A DNA stretch of 64,000 nucleotides from Platanthera guangdongensis (lineage: Eukaryota; Streptophyta; Magnoliopsida; Asparagales; Orchidaceae), in the NCBI GenBank assembly GCA_039583875.1, contig CM077151.1, positions 114,532,609 to 114,596,608 of the forward strand. Direction: 5' to 3'. Position 1 is the stretch's first letter; each line of letters starts with the position of its first letter. A program made the position numbers and the translations under genes. Shown here one piece after another: positions 10,981-23,224 of this stretch. The notes under the pieces were generated by a model, which worked only from the letters and a program-made list of their open reading frames with translations, was not told the origin of the DNA and searched no databases.

Positions 10981-13900
10981 AGCATATGTTCACGATTTCA
11001 ATTCAGGTACTCGAGTTATATTTTAAATTTACCTGCTTTTGACTTCTCTTTTGGAGATATTAGAAGGTTTTCACGAGTTCACTTGAGTACTCATGTTATA
11101 TTTTAAATTTACCTGCTTTTGACTTGTCCTTTGAAGAGATTAATATGTTGTCAGTAGTTCACTTCATGTACTCGCATTATATTTTAAATTTATCTTCTTT
11201 TGACCACTCTTTTATAAGATTTGCAAGTGTTCATGAGTTCAATTCAGGTACTCGCATTATATTTTAAATCAACCTATTTTGGCTTCTCTTTTATAGAGGT
11301 TAGCAGGTGATCACAAGTTAACTTTAGGTACTAGTGTTATATTTTAAATTTACCTGCATTTGACTTCTCCTATGCAGAGATTAGCAGGTGTTCTCGAGTT
11401 CACCTCAGGTACTTTCCTTATATTTTAAATTTACCTGCTTTTGACTTCTCTTTTGGAGAGATTAGCATGTATTCATGAGTTCACTTTAGATACTTGCATT
11501 ATATTTTAAATTTACCTGCTTTTGACTTTTGTTTTGGAGAGATTAACATATATTCACGAGTTCACTTTAGGGACACGCATTATATTTTTAATTCACTTGC
11601 TTTTGACATCTCTTCTGCATTGATTAACACGAGTTCACGAGTTCACATCAGGTAGGTGTGTGATATTTTAAATTTACCAATTTTGACATATCTTTTGTAG
11701 ATATTAGAAGGTGTTTGCGAGTAAACATCAAGTGCTTGTGTTAAATTTAAAATATACCTTCTTTTGACTTCTCTTTTGTCAAGATTAGTTGGCGTTTGAA
11801 TGTTCACCTCAGGTACTTGCGTTATATTTTAAATTTACCTGCTTTTGACTTCCTTTTTGCAGAGATTAGCTGGTGTTTGGGAGTTCACTTAAGGTACACG
11901 TATTATATTTCATATATATCTCCTTTTGACTACCCCTTTCTAGAGATTAGCAGGTCTTCGTGAGTTAACTTCTTGTACTCACGTTATATTTTAAATTTAT
12001 CTGCTTCTAACTTCTCATTTGTAGAGATGAGATGGTGTTCGCGAGTTCACTTAAGGTACTCGAGTTATATTTTAAATTTACCTTCCTTTGACTTCTCTTT
12101 TTGTGAGATTTGAAAGATTCCGCGAGTTCACTTCAGGTACTCGCATTATATTATAAATTTAACGGCTTTTGACTTCTCTTTTGTAGAGATTTGGAGGTGT
12201 TCGCGACTTCACATCAGGTACTAATATTATATTTTTAATTTACCTACTTTTTTACTTCTCTTTTGGAGATATTAGAAGGTTTTCGCGAGTTCACTTCAAG
12301 TACTCACATTATATTTTAAATTTACCTGCTTTTGACTTCCATTTTACAGAGATTAGCAGGTGTTCACGAATTCACTTCAGGTACTTGTGTTGTTTTATAA
12401 ATTCACTCTATTTTGACTTCTCCTTTGCAGAGATTAGCAGGTGTTCGCGAGTTCACTTTAGGTACTCGCATTATATTTTAAATTTCCCTGCTTTTGACTT
12501 CTCCTTTGCAGAGATTTATAGGTGTTTGTGTATTCACTTCAGGTACTCGGATTATATTTCAAATTTACCAGCTTTTGACTTATTCTTTCCAGAGATTAGT
12601 AGGTGTTCGCGAGTTAACTTCTTGTACTAGCGTTATTTTAAATATACCTTCTTTTGACCTCTCTTTTGTAGAGATTAGCAGGTGTTAGTGAGTTCACATC
12701 ATATACACGCATTATATTTTAAATTTACATAATTTTAACTTTTCTTTTCGAGAGATTAGAAGGTTTTCGCGAGCTCACTTCTGGAACTCGCGTTATATTT
12801 CAAATTTTCCGGCTTTTGACTTATTCTTTATAGAGATTAGAAGGTGTTCACGAGTTCACATCAAGTGCTCGGATTATATTTGAAATTTACCTTCTTTTGA
12901 CTTCTCCTTTATATAAATAATCGGTGTTTGCTTGTTAATTATGATTCTCGTGTTATATTTTAAATTTACCTGCTTTTCTCTTCTTCTTTGGTGAGATTAG
13001 CAGGTGTTCGCGATTTCAATTCAGGTGCTGTCTTTATATTTTAAATTTACTAGCTTTTAAATTCTCTTTTGAATTGATTAGCAGGTGTTCACGAGTTCAC
13101 CTCAGGTACTCGCATTATATTTTAAATTTACATTCTTTTGACTTCTCTTTTGGAGAGTTTAGCAGCTATTCATGATTTCACTGTAGGTACTCACATTATA
13201 TTTTAAATTTACTTGCTTTTGACTTCTCATTTGCAAAGACTGGCAGGAGTTCACGAGTTCACATCAGGTACTCACGTTATATTTGTAATTGACTTATTTT
13301 TAACTTTTCTTTTATAGAGATTAGCTGGTGTTCGCAAGTTAACTTTAGGTACTCATGTTATATTTTAAATTTACCAGCTTTTGAGTTCACTTTTGGTGAG
13401 ATTAGAAGGTTTTCACGAGTTCACTTCAGTTACCTGCGTTATATTTTAAATTTACCTTCTTTTAAATTGTCTTTTGCAAAGATTAGCAGGTGTTCTCGAA
13501 TTCACTTTAGGTACTCCAGTTATATTTTAAATGTACCTGCTTTTGACTTTTCTTTTGTATAGATTAGAAGTTGTTCGCGAGTTCACTTCAGGTACTATCT
13601 TTATATTTTAAATTTACCTACTTTTAACATTTCCTTTGTAGAGATTACCAGGTGTTCATAAGTTCACTGCAGGTACTCGCGTTATATTACAAATTTACAT
13701 GCTTTTGACTTCTCATTTCTAGAGATTAGTAGATGTTCACGAGTTAAGTTCTGGTAGTCACTTTATTTTTTACATTTTCCTATTTTGACTACTTTTTGTA
13801 TAAATTTTCAGGTGTTCATGAGTTCACCTCAGCTACTCGCATTATATTATAAATTGACCTACTTTTGTCTTTTCTTTTGGAGAAATTAGAAGGTTTTCGC

Positions 13901-16900
13901 AAGTTCACTTTAAGAACTCGTGCTATATTTTAAATTTATTTGCTTTTGACTTCTTCTTTGAAGAGATTAGTAGGTGTTCACATGCTTACTTTAGGGACTC
14001 GCATTATATTTTAAATTTACCTGCTTTTGACCTCTCTTTTGTTGAGATTAGCAGCTGTTCGCGAGTTCACATTAGGTACTCGTGTTATATTTTAAATTTA
14101 CATGTTTTGACTACTATTTTATATAGATTAACAAGTATTTGCAAGTTAACTTCAGGAATTTGTCTTATATTTTAAATTTACCTGCTTTTGACTTCTCCTT
14201 ACCAGAGATTAGCATGTGTTCTCGAGTTCACTTCAGTTACTCGCATTTATTTTAAATTTACCTGCATTTGACTCCTCTTTTGAAGAGATTAACATGCGCT
14301 GGTGAGTCTGTTCAGGTACTCGCATTATTTTTTAAATTTACCTACTTTTGTCTTCTCTTTTGAAGAGTTTAGCAGGTATTCACGAGGTCACTTCAGGTAC
14401 ACGCATTATTTTTTTAAATTTAATTGCTTTTTACTTTTCCTCTGCATAAATTAGAAGCATTTCACGAGTTCACTTCAGGTACTCGCGTTATATTTTAAAT
14501 TTACCTACTTTTGACTTCTCTTTTGCAGAGATTAGAAGGTATTTGTGAGTTCACATCTGGTAGTCATATTATATTTTAAATTTACCTACTTTTGACTTCA
14601 CTTTTGTGGAGATTAGTTAGTGTTGGCATGTTCACTTCAGGTACTTGTGTTATATTTTAATCACTTGCTTTTGACTTCTCCTTTACCGAAATTAACAGCT
14701 GTTGCCGAGTTCACATCAGGTACTCGTATTATATTTAAAATTTATCTGCTTTTTAACTTCTCCATTCTAGAGATTAGTAAGTGTTCATAAGTTCACTTAA
14801 GGTACTCGAGTTATATTTTAAATTTAATTGCTTTTGAATTCTCTTTTTGAGAGATTAGAATGTTTCCGCGAGTTCAATTCAGGTATTTGCATTATATTAT
14901 AAATTTTCCTGCATTGACTTCTTTTCTGTAGAGATTAGGAGGTGTTTACGAGTTCACATCAAGTAATCGAACTATATTTTAAATTTACCTAAATTTAACT
15001 TTTTTTAGGGATTAGAAGATTTTTGGGGGTTCACTTCAGGTACACGAGCAATATTTTAAATTTTCCCTCTTTTGACTTCTCTTTTTTAGAGATTAGCTGG
15101 TGTTCATGAATTCACTTCAGGTACTTGTGTTATATTTTAAATTTACTAGTTTTTGACTTCTTCTTTGCAGAGATTACCGGGTGTTCACAAGTTCACTTCA
15201 GGCACTCACATTATTTTTTAAATTTAATTGCTTATGACTTCACTTTTGGAGAGATTACAAAGTTTTAATGAGTTCACTTAAGGTACTCGCATCATATGTC
15301 AAATTTAACTACTTTTGAATTTTCTTTTGCATAGATTAGCAGGTGTTTGCGAATTCACTTAAGCTACTCGCATTATATTTTAAATTTACCTGCTTTTAAC
15401 TTCTATTTTGTAGAAATTTGCATATGCTCATGAGTTCACTCAGGTACTTGCCTTTTATATTAAATTTACCAGATTTTGACATTTCTTTTACAGAGATTAG
15501 CTGGTTTTCGCAAGTTCACACAAGGTACTCGCATTATACTTTAATATTCATTCTTTTGACTTCTCTTTTTGGAGAGATTAGAAGGTTTTTGCGAGTCCAC
15601 TTCGGGTACTCACATTATATTTTAAATTTACCTGGTTTTGACTTCTATTTTTCAGAGATTAGTAGGTGTTCACGAATTCACTTCAGGTACTCGTGTTTTA
15701 TTTTAATTCACTTGCATTAGACTTCTATTTTACAGAGATTATCAGTTGTTTGGGAGTTCACTTTAGGTACTCGCATTATATTTTAAATTTACCTACTTTT
15801 GACTTCTCCTATGCAGAGATTAGCATGTGTTTGTGTATCCATTTCAGGTACTAGAATTATATTTCAAATTTACATGTTTTTGACTTCTCCTTTCTAGAGA
15901 TTAGCAGGTGTTAGCGAGTTAACTTCTTGTACTCGCATTTTATTTTAAATTTACATCTTTTGACTTTTTTGTAGAGATTAGCAGATGTTAGCGAGTTCAC
16001 TTCAAGTACTCAAATTATATTTTAAATTTTCCTGCTTTTGACTTCTTTATTAGAGAGATTAGAAGGTTTTTGTGAGTTCACTTAAGAAACTCGCGTTATA
16101 TTTTAAATTAACCGGCTTTTGACTTCTCTTTTGTAGAGATTAGCAGGTGTTAGCGAGTTCACATCGGGCACTCGTGTTATATTTTAAATTTACCTTCTTT
16201 TGACTTCTCTTTTATTGAAATTAGCAGGTGTTCACGAGTTAACTTCAGGTACTCATGTTATATTTTAATTTTACATGTTTTTCACTTCTCCTTTGCAGAG
16301 ATTAATAGTTGTTCGCGAGTTTACTTCATGTACTTGCATTATATTTTAAATTTACATGTTTTGACATCTCTTTTGAAGAGAATAACACGTGTTCGCGAGT
16401 GAATTTCAAGTACTCGCATTATATTTTAAATTTACGTGCTTTTGATTTCTCTTTTGGAGACATTAGTAGGTATTCATGATTTCACTACAGGTTCCCACGT
16501 TATATTTTAAATTAACTTGCTTTTGACTTCTCCTTTGCATAGAATAACAAGAGTTCACAAGTTCACATAAGGTACTCACATTATATTTTAAATTTACCTA
16601 TTTTGACTTCACTTTTGTAGATTCTGGCATGGGTTCGTGAGTTCACTTTATGTACTCGAATTTTATTTTAAATCTACCAGCTTTTGACTTCTCTTTTGGT
16701 GAGATTAGTTGGTTTTCGCAAGTTCACTTCAGGTACTCGGGTTATATTTCAAATTTACCTTCTTCTGAGTCTTCTTTTGTAGAGATTAGCAGGTGTTTGT
16801 GAATTCACATTAGGTACTCGCATTGTATTTTAAATTTATCCACTTTTGATTTCTCTTTTATAGAGATTAGCAGGTGTTCGCGAGTTCACTTCAGGTACTC

Positions 16901-18565
16901 GCTTTATATTTTAAATTTACCTGCTTTTGACATTTCCTTTGTAGAGATTAGCAGGTATTCTCTAGTTCACTCCAGGTACTCACGTTATATTTTAAATTTA
17001 CATGATTATGAATTCTGATTTCCAGATATTAGTAGATGTTCACGAGTTAACTTCTGGTACTCACTTTATTTTTTAATTTACCTGTTTTTGACTTCACTTT
17101 TGTGGATATTAGAAGGTTTTCGCGAGTTTACTTTATGTACTCACATTATATTTTATATTTACTTGCTTTTGACTTCTCTTTTGGAGAGATTAGCATGTGT
17201 TTGCGAGTTAACTTCAGGTACTTGTGCTATATTTTAAATTTATTTGCATTTTACTTCCCCTATGCAGAGATTAGTAGGTGTTCGCAAGTTCACTTCAGAG
17301 ACTCACATTATATTTTAAATTTACCTCCTTTTGACCTCTCTTTTGTTGAGATTAGCAGGTGTTCGCAAGTTCACTTTAGGTACTCCCATTATATTTTAAA
17401 TTTACATGTTTTGACTTCTCTTTTATAGAGATTAACAAGTGTTCGCGAGTTAACTTCAGGTACTCATGTTCTATTTTAACTTTACCTGTTTTGACTTCTC
17501 TTTTGTAGAGAATGGCAGGTGTTTTCGAATTCACTTCAGTTACTCGCATTATATTTTATATTTACCTGCTTTTTACTTCTCTTTTGCAGAGATTAATAGG
17601 TTTTTGTGAGTTCACTTTAGGTACTCGCATTATATTTAAAATTTACATGCTTTTTACTTCTTTCTTGGAGAGATTAGCATTTATTCACGTGTTCACTTTA
17701 GGTTCATGCATTATTTTTTTAATTTACTTGTTTTGACTTCTCCTAGGCGTAATTAGCTTTATTTCACTAGTTTACTTCATGTACTCGCGTTATATTTTAA
17801 ATTTAAATGCTTTTGACTTATCTTTTGCAGAGATTAGCAGGTGTTTGCAAGTTAACTTCCGGTCGCTGCATTATGTTTTAAATTTATAAGCTTTTGACTT
17901 CTCTTTTGTATTGATTGGTTTGTGTTGGCATGTTCACTTTAGGTACCTACGTTAAATTTTAAATTTTCCTGCTTTTGACTTCTCCTTTGCAGAGATTAGC
18001 AGGTGTTGGCAAGTTCACTTCTAGTATTCGCATTATATTTCAAATGTATCTGCTTTTGACTTCTCCTTTTCTTGTGATTAGCAGGTGCTCGTGAGTTAAC
18101 TTATGGTAATCGTGTTATATTTTAAAGTTACCTGATTACGACTTCTCTTTTATAGAGATTAGCAAGTGTTAGTGAGTTCGCTTAAGGTACTCGCATTATA
18201 TTTTAAATTCACCTGCTTTTGACTTCTCTTTTTTGGGAGATAAGAAGGTTTCCACGAGTTCACTTCGGGAACTTTACCTGCTTTTGACTTCTCTTTTACA
18301 GAGAATAGGTGGTGTTCGCGAGTTCACATCAGTCACTCATGTTATATTTTAAATTTACCTAATTTTGACTTCTCTTTTGGATAAATTAGAAGGTTTTCGC
18401 GAGTTTAATTGAGGTACTCGATGTATATTTTAAATTTACCTGGTTTTGACTTCTCTTTTGCATAGATTAGAAGGTGTTCATGAATTCACTTTAGGTATTC
18501 GTGTTATATTTTAAATTTCACTACTTTTGACTTCTACTTTGCAGAGATTAGTAGGTGTTCACGAG
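10981..18565 (+). repeat. 81-bp AT-rich tandem array with splice-site-like units
   Basis: About 93 diverged copies of an 81-bp unit fill 7.6 kb; unit starts such as 11095, 11176 and 11256 are 80-81 bases apart. Each unit contains TTATATTTTAAATTTACC, then CTTTTGACTTCTCTTTTGCAG, a block near AGATTAGCAGGTGTTCGCG and CACTTCAGGTACTCG. On the plus strand TTTTGCAG resembles a splice acceptor and CAG-GTACTC a donor, so each unit reads as a 31-base mini-exon and a 50-base mini-intron. Indels are frequent and no frame persists, so I do not see a protein. A related shorter array lies at 33950-34554. Confidence 0.93.
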
Positions 18566-18869
18566 TGTTGGGTATTGTATCCACAATAACCCTGATTTGA
18601 AGAAGGGTCCAATTAAGCTAAGATGAATTGTGATTTTATTTTATATTGCATTTTTAGTTATGTATTTGAAGGTCTACATTGCTAAGTACACACTAATATC
18701 AGATTACTGAGGTCAGTGAACACAGGAATATAAAATGTAATCCTTCATTGTGTAGGCCAATGTGTTGACTCACGTGTAATCTCTTAATTAGGATGTACTT
18801 CTATACAAGGTGCATGAGAAGGATCTAGGAAGAAGAAGTTGAATTCAGGAGAACAAAAATTTAACCCAA

Positions 18870-19380
18870 GTAAAATTCGTCGAGTATTGTAATGGATATT
18901 TATTGAATTCGTCGAGTGTACTAAATGATACTCATCGAATTCGTCGTATATACCTACTAACACTAGTCGAATTCATCATATGTACTTGTTGTAGAATTTC
19001 TGAAAAGTTGGAAAAATAGTTAAGTAAAATTAGTCGAGTATCATCAAGTATACTCGTCAAATTCGTCGAATGTATCTTATGATACTCTCCGAATTCGTTG
19101 AATGTACATGACGATACACGCCGAATTCGACGAATCATATCGACGCTAGTTCTTTGATTTTATTAAGGCAAATACGTCAAATGCGTCGAGAGATCTGGAC
19201 AATACTCGTCAACTTCATCGAGTATATTGGACGATACTCATCGAATTCTTCAAGTATGTCTTCTGCCTGGCATCGAGTGGCATGTTGGATCGAGCAAAAT
19301 TTCTCCAAGTAATTTTCATCGAATATCACTACTTAGTTCGGTGAGTATACTCAGCTATACTCAATGACACTCGACGATAC
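18870..19380. repeat. TCGTCGA-rich region in copia-2 LTR
   Basis: Irregularly spaced copies of GAATTCGTCGA, ACTCGTCGAA, TACTCGTC and inverse forms occur every 20-40 bases. The core is the heptamer also clustered in SIRE-3, copia-1 and Tekay LTRs. Confidence 0.75.
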
Positions 19381-19517
19381 TTGATGAAAATGACTTTTGT
19401 TAATTTTCTTCTGGTTTTTAAAAAAATAGCAGCTTGGGTTGGATGATATAACATTTATAGTAAATGCGGAGGTCCGGACTTGGAAATTTGTTTGTAGCCA
19501 TTACAATTGAAGGATCC

Positions 19518-19525
19518 TATATATA
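19518..19525 (+). promoter_or_regulatory. TATA box of copia-2 LTR
   Basis: TATATATA, downstream of the motif-rich U3 part. Confidence 0.5.
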
Positions 19526-20235
19526 CTCATGGTAGATTTTCCATCTTCCCCAATCGTGGTCAATCCTTCTAAGAAATATACAGTACACATCGTTCCTTTC
19601 GTCACTGAATCCTTATCGCGAAATCCCGATCGGTAGACCATAGCAAGTGTGATTCGTTTGTTCTCAACGGTTTCGACTTTATCAATGCTTGCTAAACATT
19701 CCAATATTCCAGATCTAGTCGATTCGTGATTCAAGATCAACGCCTTCAATGATTTCAGATTTGTCGTGTTCTTCTTAATATTCAATATCAAACATTTTCA
19801 AAGAATAACAGATTAAATACCTTAGATATTGTTAAAATTGTGAAATATTGTTGTGTAATATTATTTTACATTTTTAGGTGGTTTTATCTCTGAGTGGTAG
19901 ATCCATTTGTGGATCGAGTCATAGATCCGTTTTGTGGATCAAGTTGTAGGAGATGTTGTTCTCCGAGTTGTAGGAGCTTCATCTCTGAGTTGTAAGTGTT
20001 GCGGCTCGGATGTGTAAGATTTGTTGAAATCTAAAAAAGGTAAAGCAACCGACTTTAACCCTTCATGGAAGATAGGCAAGGCAGGACAGTGGACGTACCC
20101 AACACGGGGAACCACTATAGATCTATGTGTTCTGTGTTCTTGCAATTTTTAAGTAATTTTTATTCCGCAAAAAGACTCAGAAATCACCTATTCACTCCAT
20201 ATAGGTAATTTAGGTAGACGCTAGATACTTTTAGT

Positions 20236-20247
20236 TGGTATGAGAGG
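20236..20247 (+). promoter_or_regulatory. copia-2 primer binding site
   Basis: TGGTATGAGAGG resembles the initiator-Met site TGGTATCAGAGC, with substitutions. Confidence 0.65.
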
Positions 20248-20322
20248 GGCATTTTGTTCGATATAAGGTTAACACCTTAAAAAAGATCCCAGATCTAATG
20301 CCAAGAGATTCAACTCATTAGC

Positions 20323-20442
20323 CATGGACAAAAGCAAGAACATGTCTTCTATGAAGTTATCGGCATGCACCAAAAAATATTTTCCCCTGTGGAAAGAAAG
20401 AGTCTGATTCTACATGGAAGCAGCAGATTTGAGAATTTTTCT
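20323..20442 (+). pseudogene. copia-2 gag, N-terminal fragment
   Basis: An ATG at 20323 opens a frame with the copia gag N-terminal pattern (Y-F-P-L-W-K-E-R, then F-Y-M-E-A-A-D-L). A TGA at 20404-20406 stands where Arg is expected, which fits CGA to TGA. The frame ends abruptly at the Tat-2 insertion at 20443. Confidence 0.7.
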
Positions 20443-22459
20443 TGTTCACCCCTAAATCGGCGATCCTTCCCAAGGCAGCAAGCTCTCCAGTCGCGGCCTG
20501 CACCAGTTTCTTCCTGGAGGTCGTGATGCCTTTTTTTTGCGGACAGGCCTTTCTGTCCGCTCAGGCCGCACAGCTTGGGCTGTCTCAGCGGTCTGACCAC
20601 CAAGGCCGCGCCTTGTTCCCTTCGTCGGCAGGGGCTGCAGACAACTTCTTCAGTCCGCCCCTACAGGCAGCCTGCCTTGTCAGCTTAATCGCAGCTTGTC
20701 TCAATAGGAGTCTCCTTTGCCGGACTCAAATGTCTATCCGCCCAGACCGCTAAAATTGCCAAACAAAGGTGGCGACCTGCCCCCAGGCCGCGAGGCAGCT
20801 ACCTCAGCTTCCACCTCGCCAACACGCTCATCCTTCCTCGTCAGTCCGGCAGGTCGCTTAGCCCTTATCACGCAGCAGTGTGGGCAGCCAGTTTCATTAG
20901 TCCGCCTAGGAGCGCGGACATTCAAGCTCTTCGGCTACCCGCAAAGGTCAGCGCACACCCAGTTCACCGCGATCTAGGCTGACTCGAAGTGTAGTCAAGC
21001 CTTACATTCCGCCAATGTTGGTGAACCACAGCTCCAGCTCCACAGCAGGACTCATCTTCGGCAGAGGCGGACTCAGCTCAACAGTAGAGGCGGACTCCGC
21101 GGACTCAGCGGATTCGCTATGCAACCCGTCATTCCTCCAGCCTCCATCTTCTTCTCTCCAACAACATGGTCAACCTCCCTCAGCCCGCAGTCTTGGCGCG
21201 GGCTTGATCAGTAGTGGAGGACTCCTTCTAGCCCGCCAGGCAGCAGAACACTCCTCAAGGCAGTCCGAGGCCTCATGGCCCAGTGCGGACTCTGCGGACT
21301 CGGCGGATATCTATCAGCTCGCACCCATAGCGCGTTCTCGCTCTCCTCAGCATGGGCAGACTCATTACTCAGTCCTCAACTTATCCTCCAGCATCTGCCT
21401 CCCCAGCAACAGGTGGACAATCTCAGTTAAGCAGTGGAAGACTCTGCGGATTCCCCTCGCAGTCCGCCACTTAGCCTCCAGCATCTGCCTCCCCAGCAGC
21501 AGGCAGACAATCTCAGCTCAACAGCGGTGGACTCCACAGACTCTCCTCGCAGTCCGCCAATCAGTCTACTAGTTTGCCATCATCAGCACCAGCTCTAGAA
21601 GCATGTTCTAGTCCGCACGGCTTGTGGCGGACTCGGCAGACTCCTTCCTATTCTCGCTCCAGTTACCGTCTCACCGGGGATAGTGTCACCAGAAGCCGTT
21701 ACCTCCTCAAGCCTATAAATAGACCCCCATGCCTCTCATTTTGAGGAGGCCTCAACATCGCCAAGGTGCTCACGCTCGAAGACAGCCCACAAGAAGCTCA
21801 AGTGATCACCCCCTGCGGACTTCTTTTCCCAGTCCGTCATCCTTCTTTTTGTAACCGTGCGCAGCCAGCCGGCTTCAGTTGCCAGACCGCGCAGTATCTC
21901 CACTTCCCTTAGTCGCACGGTCTGCCGACCTGGCTTTTCAGTCCGCGCGGCCTCTCCTGGCACTCCTTCCTTAGCCGCCAACTTCCCCTTTGTACCCCTT
22001 TATTTGCTTTCTTGTATTGGTGTACTAGCAAGTTGTAATAACTCACTATTAATCAAAGGAAAGCCCATTGTAACAGTGACATTTAAGCCGCGGCGGGCGA
22101 AGTCTACTGTTGTCGCTGCTAGCGGCCCCCTCTCTCTTCTCTTTTCTCAGTTCAGCTCAACTCTCATGGCGTAAACCTGCAAGCATAACCGTCATAGTAT
22201 TCGTCTGCTTGATTTCTCCTGATCAACCTCCTCCTCTGATCAACCTCTTCCGTTGATCATCAGCCTTCCTCTACTGCTCTCAGCAACCCTCGCCTCTATC
22301 CCGACAACCCTTTCACAAGCATTTGCTCCACTCTCGAGCACTCAGAAGCTTCGTCTTCTCCTCCTCAACCCCGCAACCTTCATCCTCTTCTCCACCTTGC
22401 CCGTGAGATCGAACACTCCTCCGTGTTAACAAGGCGGTGCCGTTTTCGCGCATCAACAG
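20443..22459 (+). repeat. Tat-2 5' LTR
   Basis: It runs from TGTTCACCCC to GCATCAACA, about 2.0 kb, and aligns with the partial 3' LTR at 60368-61276 (roughly 15% different by eye in the first 185 bases). It is rich in GCGGACT and AGTCCGC. A TATAAATA box is at 21714-21721. Open frames inside it are not conserved domains and are not treated as genes. Confidence 0.8.
21714..21721 (+). promoter_or_regulatory. TATA box of Tat-2 LTR
   Basis: TATAAATA in GCCTATAAATAGACC, a strong plant TATA context. It corresponds to the TATAAATAG of the Tat-1 LTRs. Confidence 0.75.
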
Positions 22460-22483
22460 TTAACACGCGACCTTCTGATCCGG
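22460..22483 (+). promoter_or_regulatory. Tat-2 post-LTR leader, possible unusual primer site
   Basis: Immediately after the LTR the sequence is GTTAACACGCGACC followed by TTCTGATCCG. There is no TGG start, so it is not a site for a tRNA 3' end. The complement (CGGATCAGAAGG, then TCGCGTGTTAAC) resembles the anticodon arm to T loop of arginine tRNAs as I recall them. Tat-1 keeps nearly the same sequence at the same place. Confidence 0.45.
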
Positions 22484-22510
22484 TCAGACTTTGAAAGCCA
22501 ATGATTAGTC

Positions 22511-23068
22511 ATGTCAGACTGCCAACCTTCTCAATACATTCCTCCTACCAGCAAAGACGCTCTCTGGGAAGCCCTCTTGCTGACACGTCGGGAAACTTCC
22601 CTGCAAATAACAGCAATCAATGACACCTTAGCCACTGTAATTCAGCGATTAGACTCTCAACCTGTAGCAGCACCAGTTGCTACAATCAATCCAGCAGTGT
22701 GGAATTCACATTTTAATCTGTCAGCTCTTCTACCAGTTGGTCCTTATGCTTATCTGGCAAGTTATCCATCCAGCCAGGCCACAGTCACTGTGCAGCTTCT
22801 AATTAACAAGCAAAGCGAGAGTGTCTGCAAACTCAGCCATTAAACCACTGTTTGCACCTCCAATCATCCAATGAAGTTACCTGAACTTCGCACTGAGAGG
22901 AAGAGAGGCCCAAAAGTTTTGCTCCCTACAGGACAACCTGCAAAGTCCCCCCCCCCCAAAGTGTCTTCAATTGCAAGCTAAGAAAGGAAGATGTTTCCAA
23001 AGTCGTCAACGTCTCTTCCTACGTAAAGAATCCAAAGTGAATAGTATATTGGGTGAGGCAACTCACAC
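22511..23068 (+). pseudogene. Tat-2 gag, 5' part
   Basis: The ATG at 22511 is 51 bases after the LTR, as in Tat-1, and both begin M-S-D. Residues 17-46 (L-W-E-A-L ... I-Q-R-L) parallel Tat-1 gag (L-W-D-V-I ... L-A-Q-R-L), a helical segment. The frame stops at 22843 and further stops follow, with a C-run near 22950. Tekay-1 then interrupts the gene; its 3' remnant resumes at 32491. No function is likely. Confidence 0.65.
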
Positions 23069-23215
23069 TGTAACACCCCCTATCCGTCACATAGCATATA
23101 GCAGTAGGTCCGGCCGGGGCCCGACGCCATATACTAAAGACAGACCGGGTGGTTACTCAATGGAAACCATCCAACCAATCATAACGTCCTACACAGAGCA
23201 TTCTAGCGGAAGTAG

Positions 23216-23224
23216 TTTATATAA
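23216..23224 (-). promoter_or_regulatory. Candidate TATA box, Tekay-1 3' LTR
   Basis: TTATATAAA on the minus strand, about 150 bases before the LTR 3' end. It is conserved in all three full Tekay LTRs. Confidence 0.45.

Larger units (their letters stand above)
18566..20233 (+). repeat. copia-2 5' LTR
   Basis: About 1.67 kb. Its middle (18870-19380) is filled with ATTCGTCGAGT, ACTCGTCGAA and related motifs. A TATATATA box is at 19518-19525. The 3' boundary is placed before the primer site; the last bases read TTTTA rather than a canonical CA, so it may be mutated. Confidence 0.65.
18566..20442 (+). mobile_element. Ty1/copia element (copia-2), 5' end only
   Basis: The LTR begins TGTTGGGTATTG inside the 81-bp array and is followed by an initiator-Met-like primer site and a gag start. 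At 20443 the element is interrupted by the Tat-2 LTR, and the rest should lie beyond the right edge. Part of the LTR (GTACCCAACACGGGGAACCACTATA) resembles SIRE-3 (GTACCCAAGTTGGGGAACCACTATA), pointing to the same broad lineage. The five bases before it are ACGAG; the matching duplication is outside the window. Confidence 0.75.
20443..23068 (+). mobile_element. Tat-type gypsy element Tat-2, segment 1 (5' LTR and gag start)
   Basis: This is the first of four pieces of one plus-strand element: 20443-23068, 32491-34554, 47860-48090 and 60273-61276. The pieces join across younger insertions, with target duplications at Tat-1 and SIRE-3 and a near-match at Tekay-1. It shares LTR termini, PPT, leader sequence and gag start with Tat-1 but shows no protease, RT or integrase. 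It is best read as a gag-bearing non-autonomous element, about 5.9 kb of which is visible. Confidence 0.75.

Noticed and set aside
12385..17736. Plus-strand frames of 60-110 codons with repeated F-D-F-S-F-A-E-I-S-R-C
   Set aside because: They arise from the 81-bp array, which shifts frame through frequent indels; no frame persists for more than a few units.
20442..21572. Overlapping plus-strand frames that look like small host genes
   Set aside because: They lie inside the Tat-2 LTR, are not conserved in its 3' copy and have no domain.
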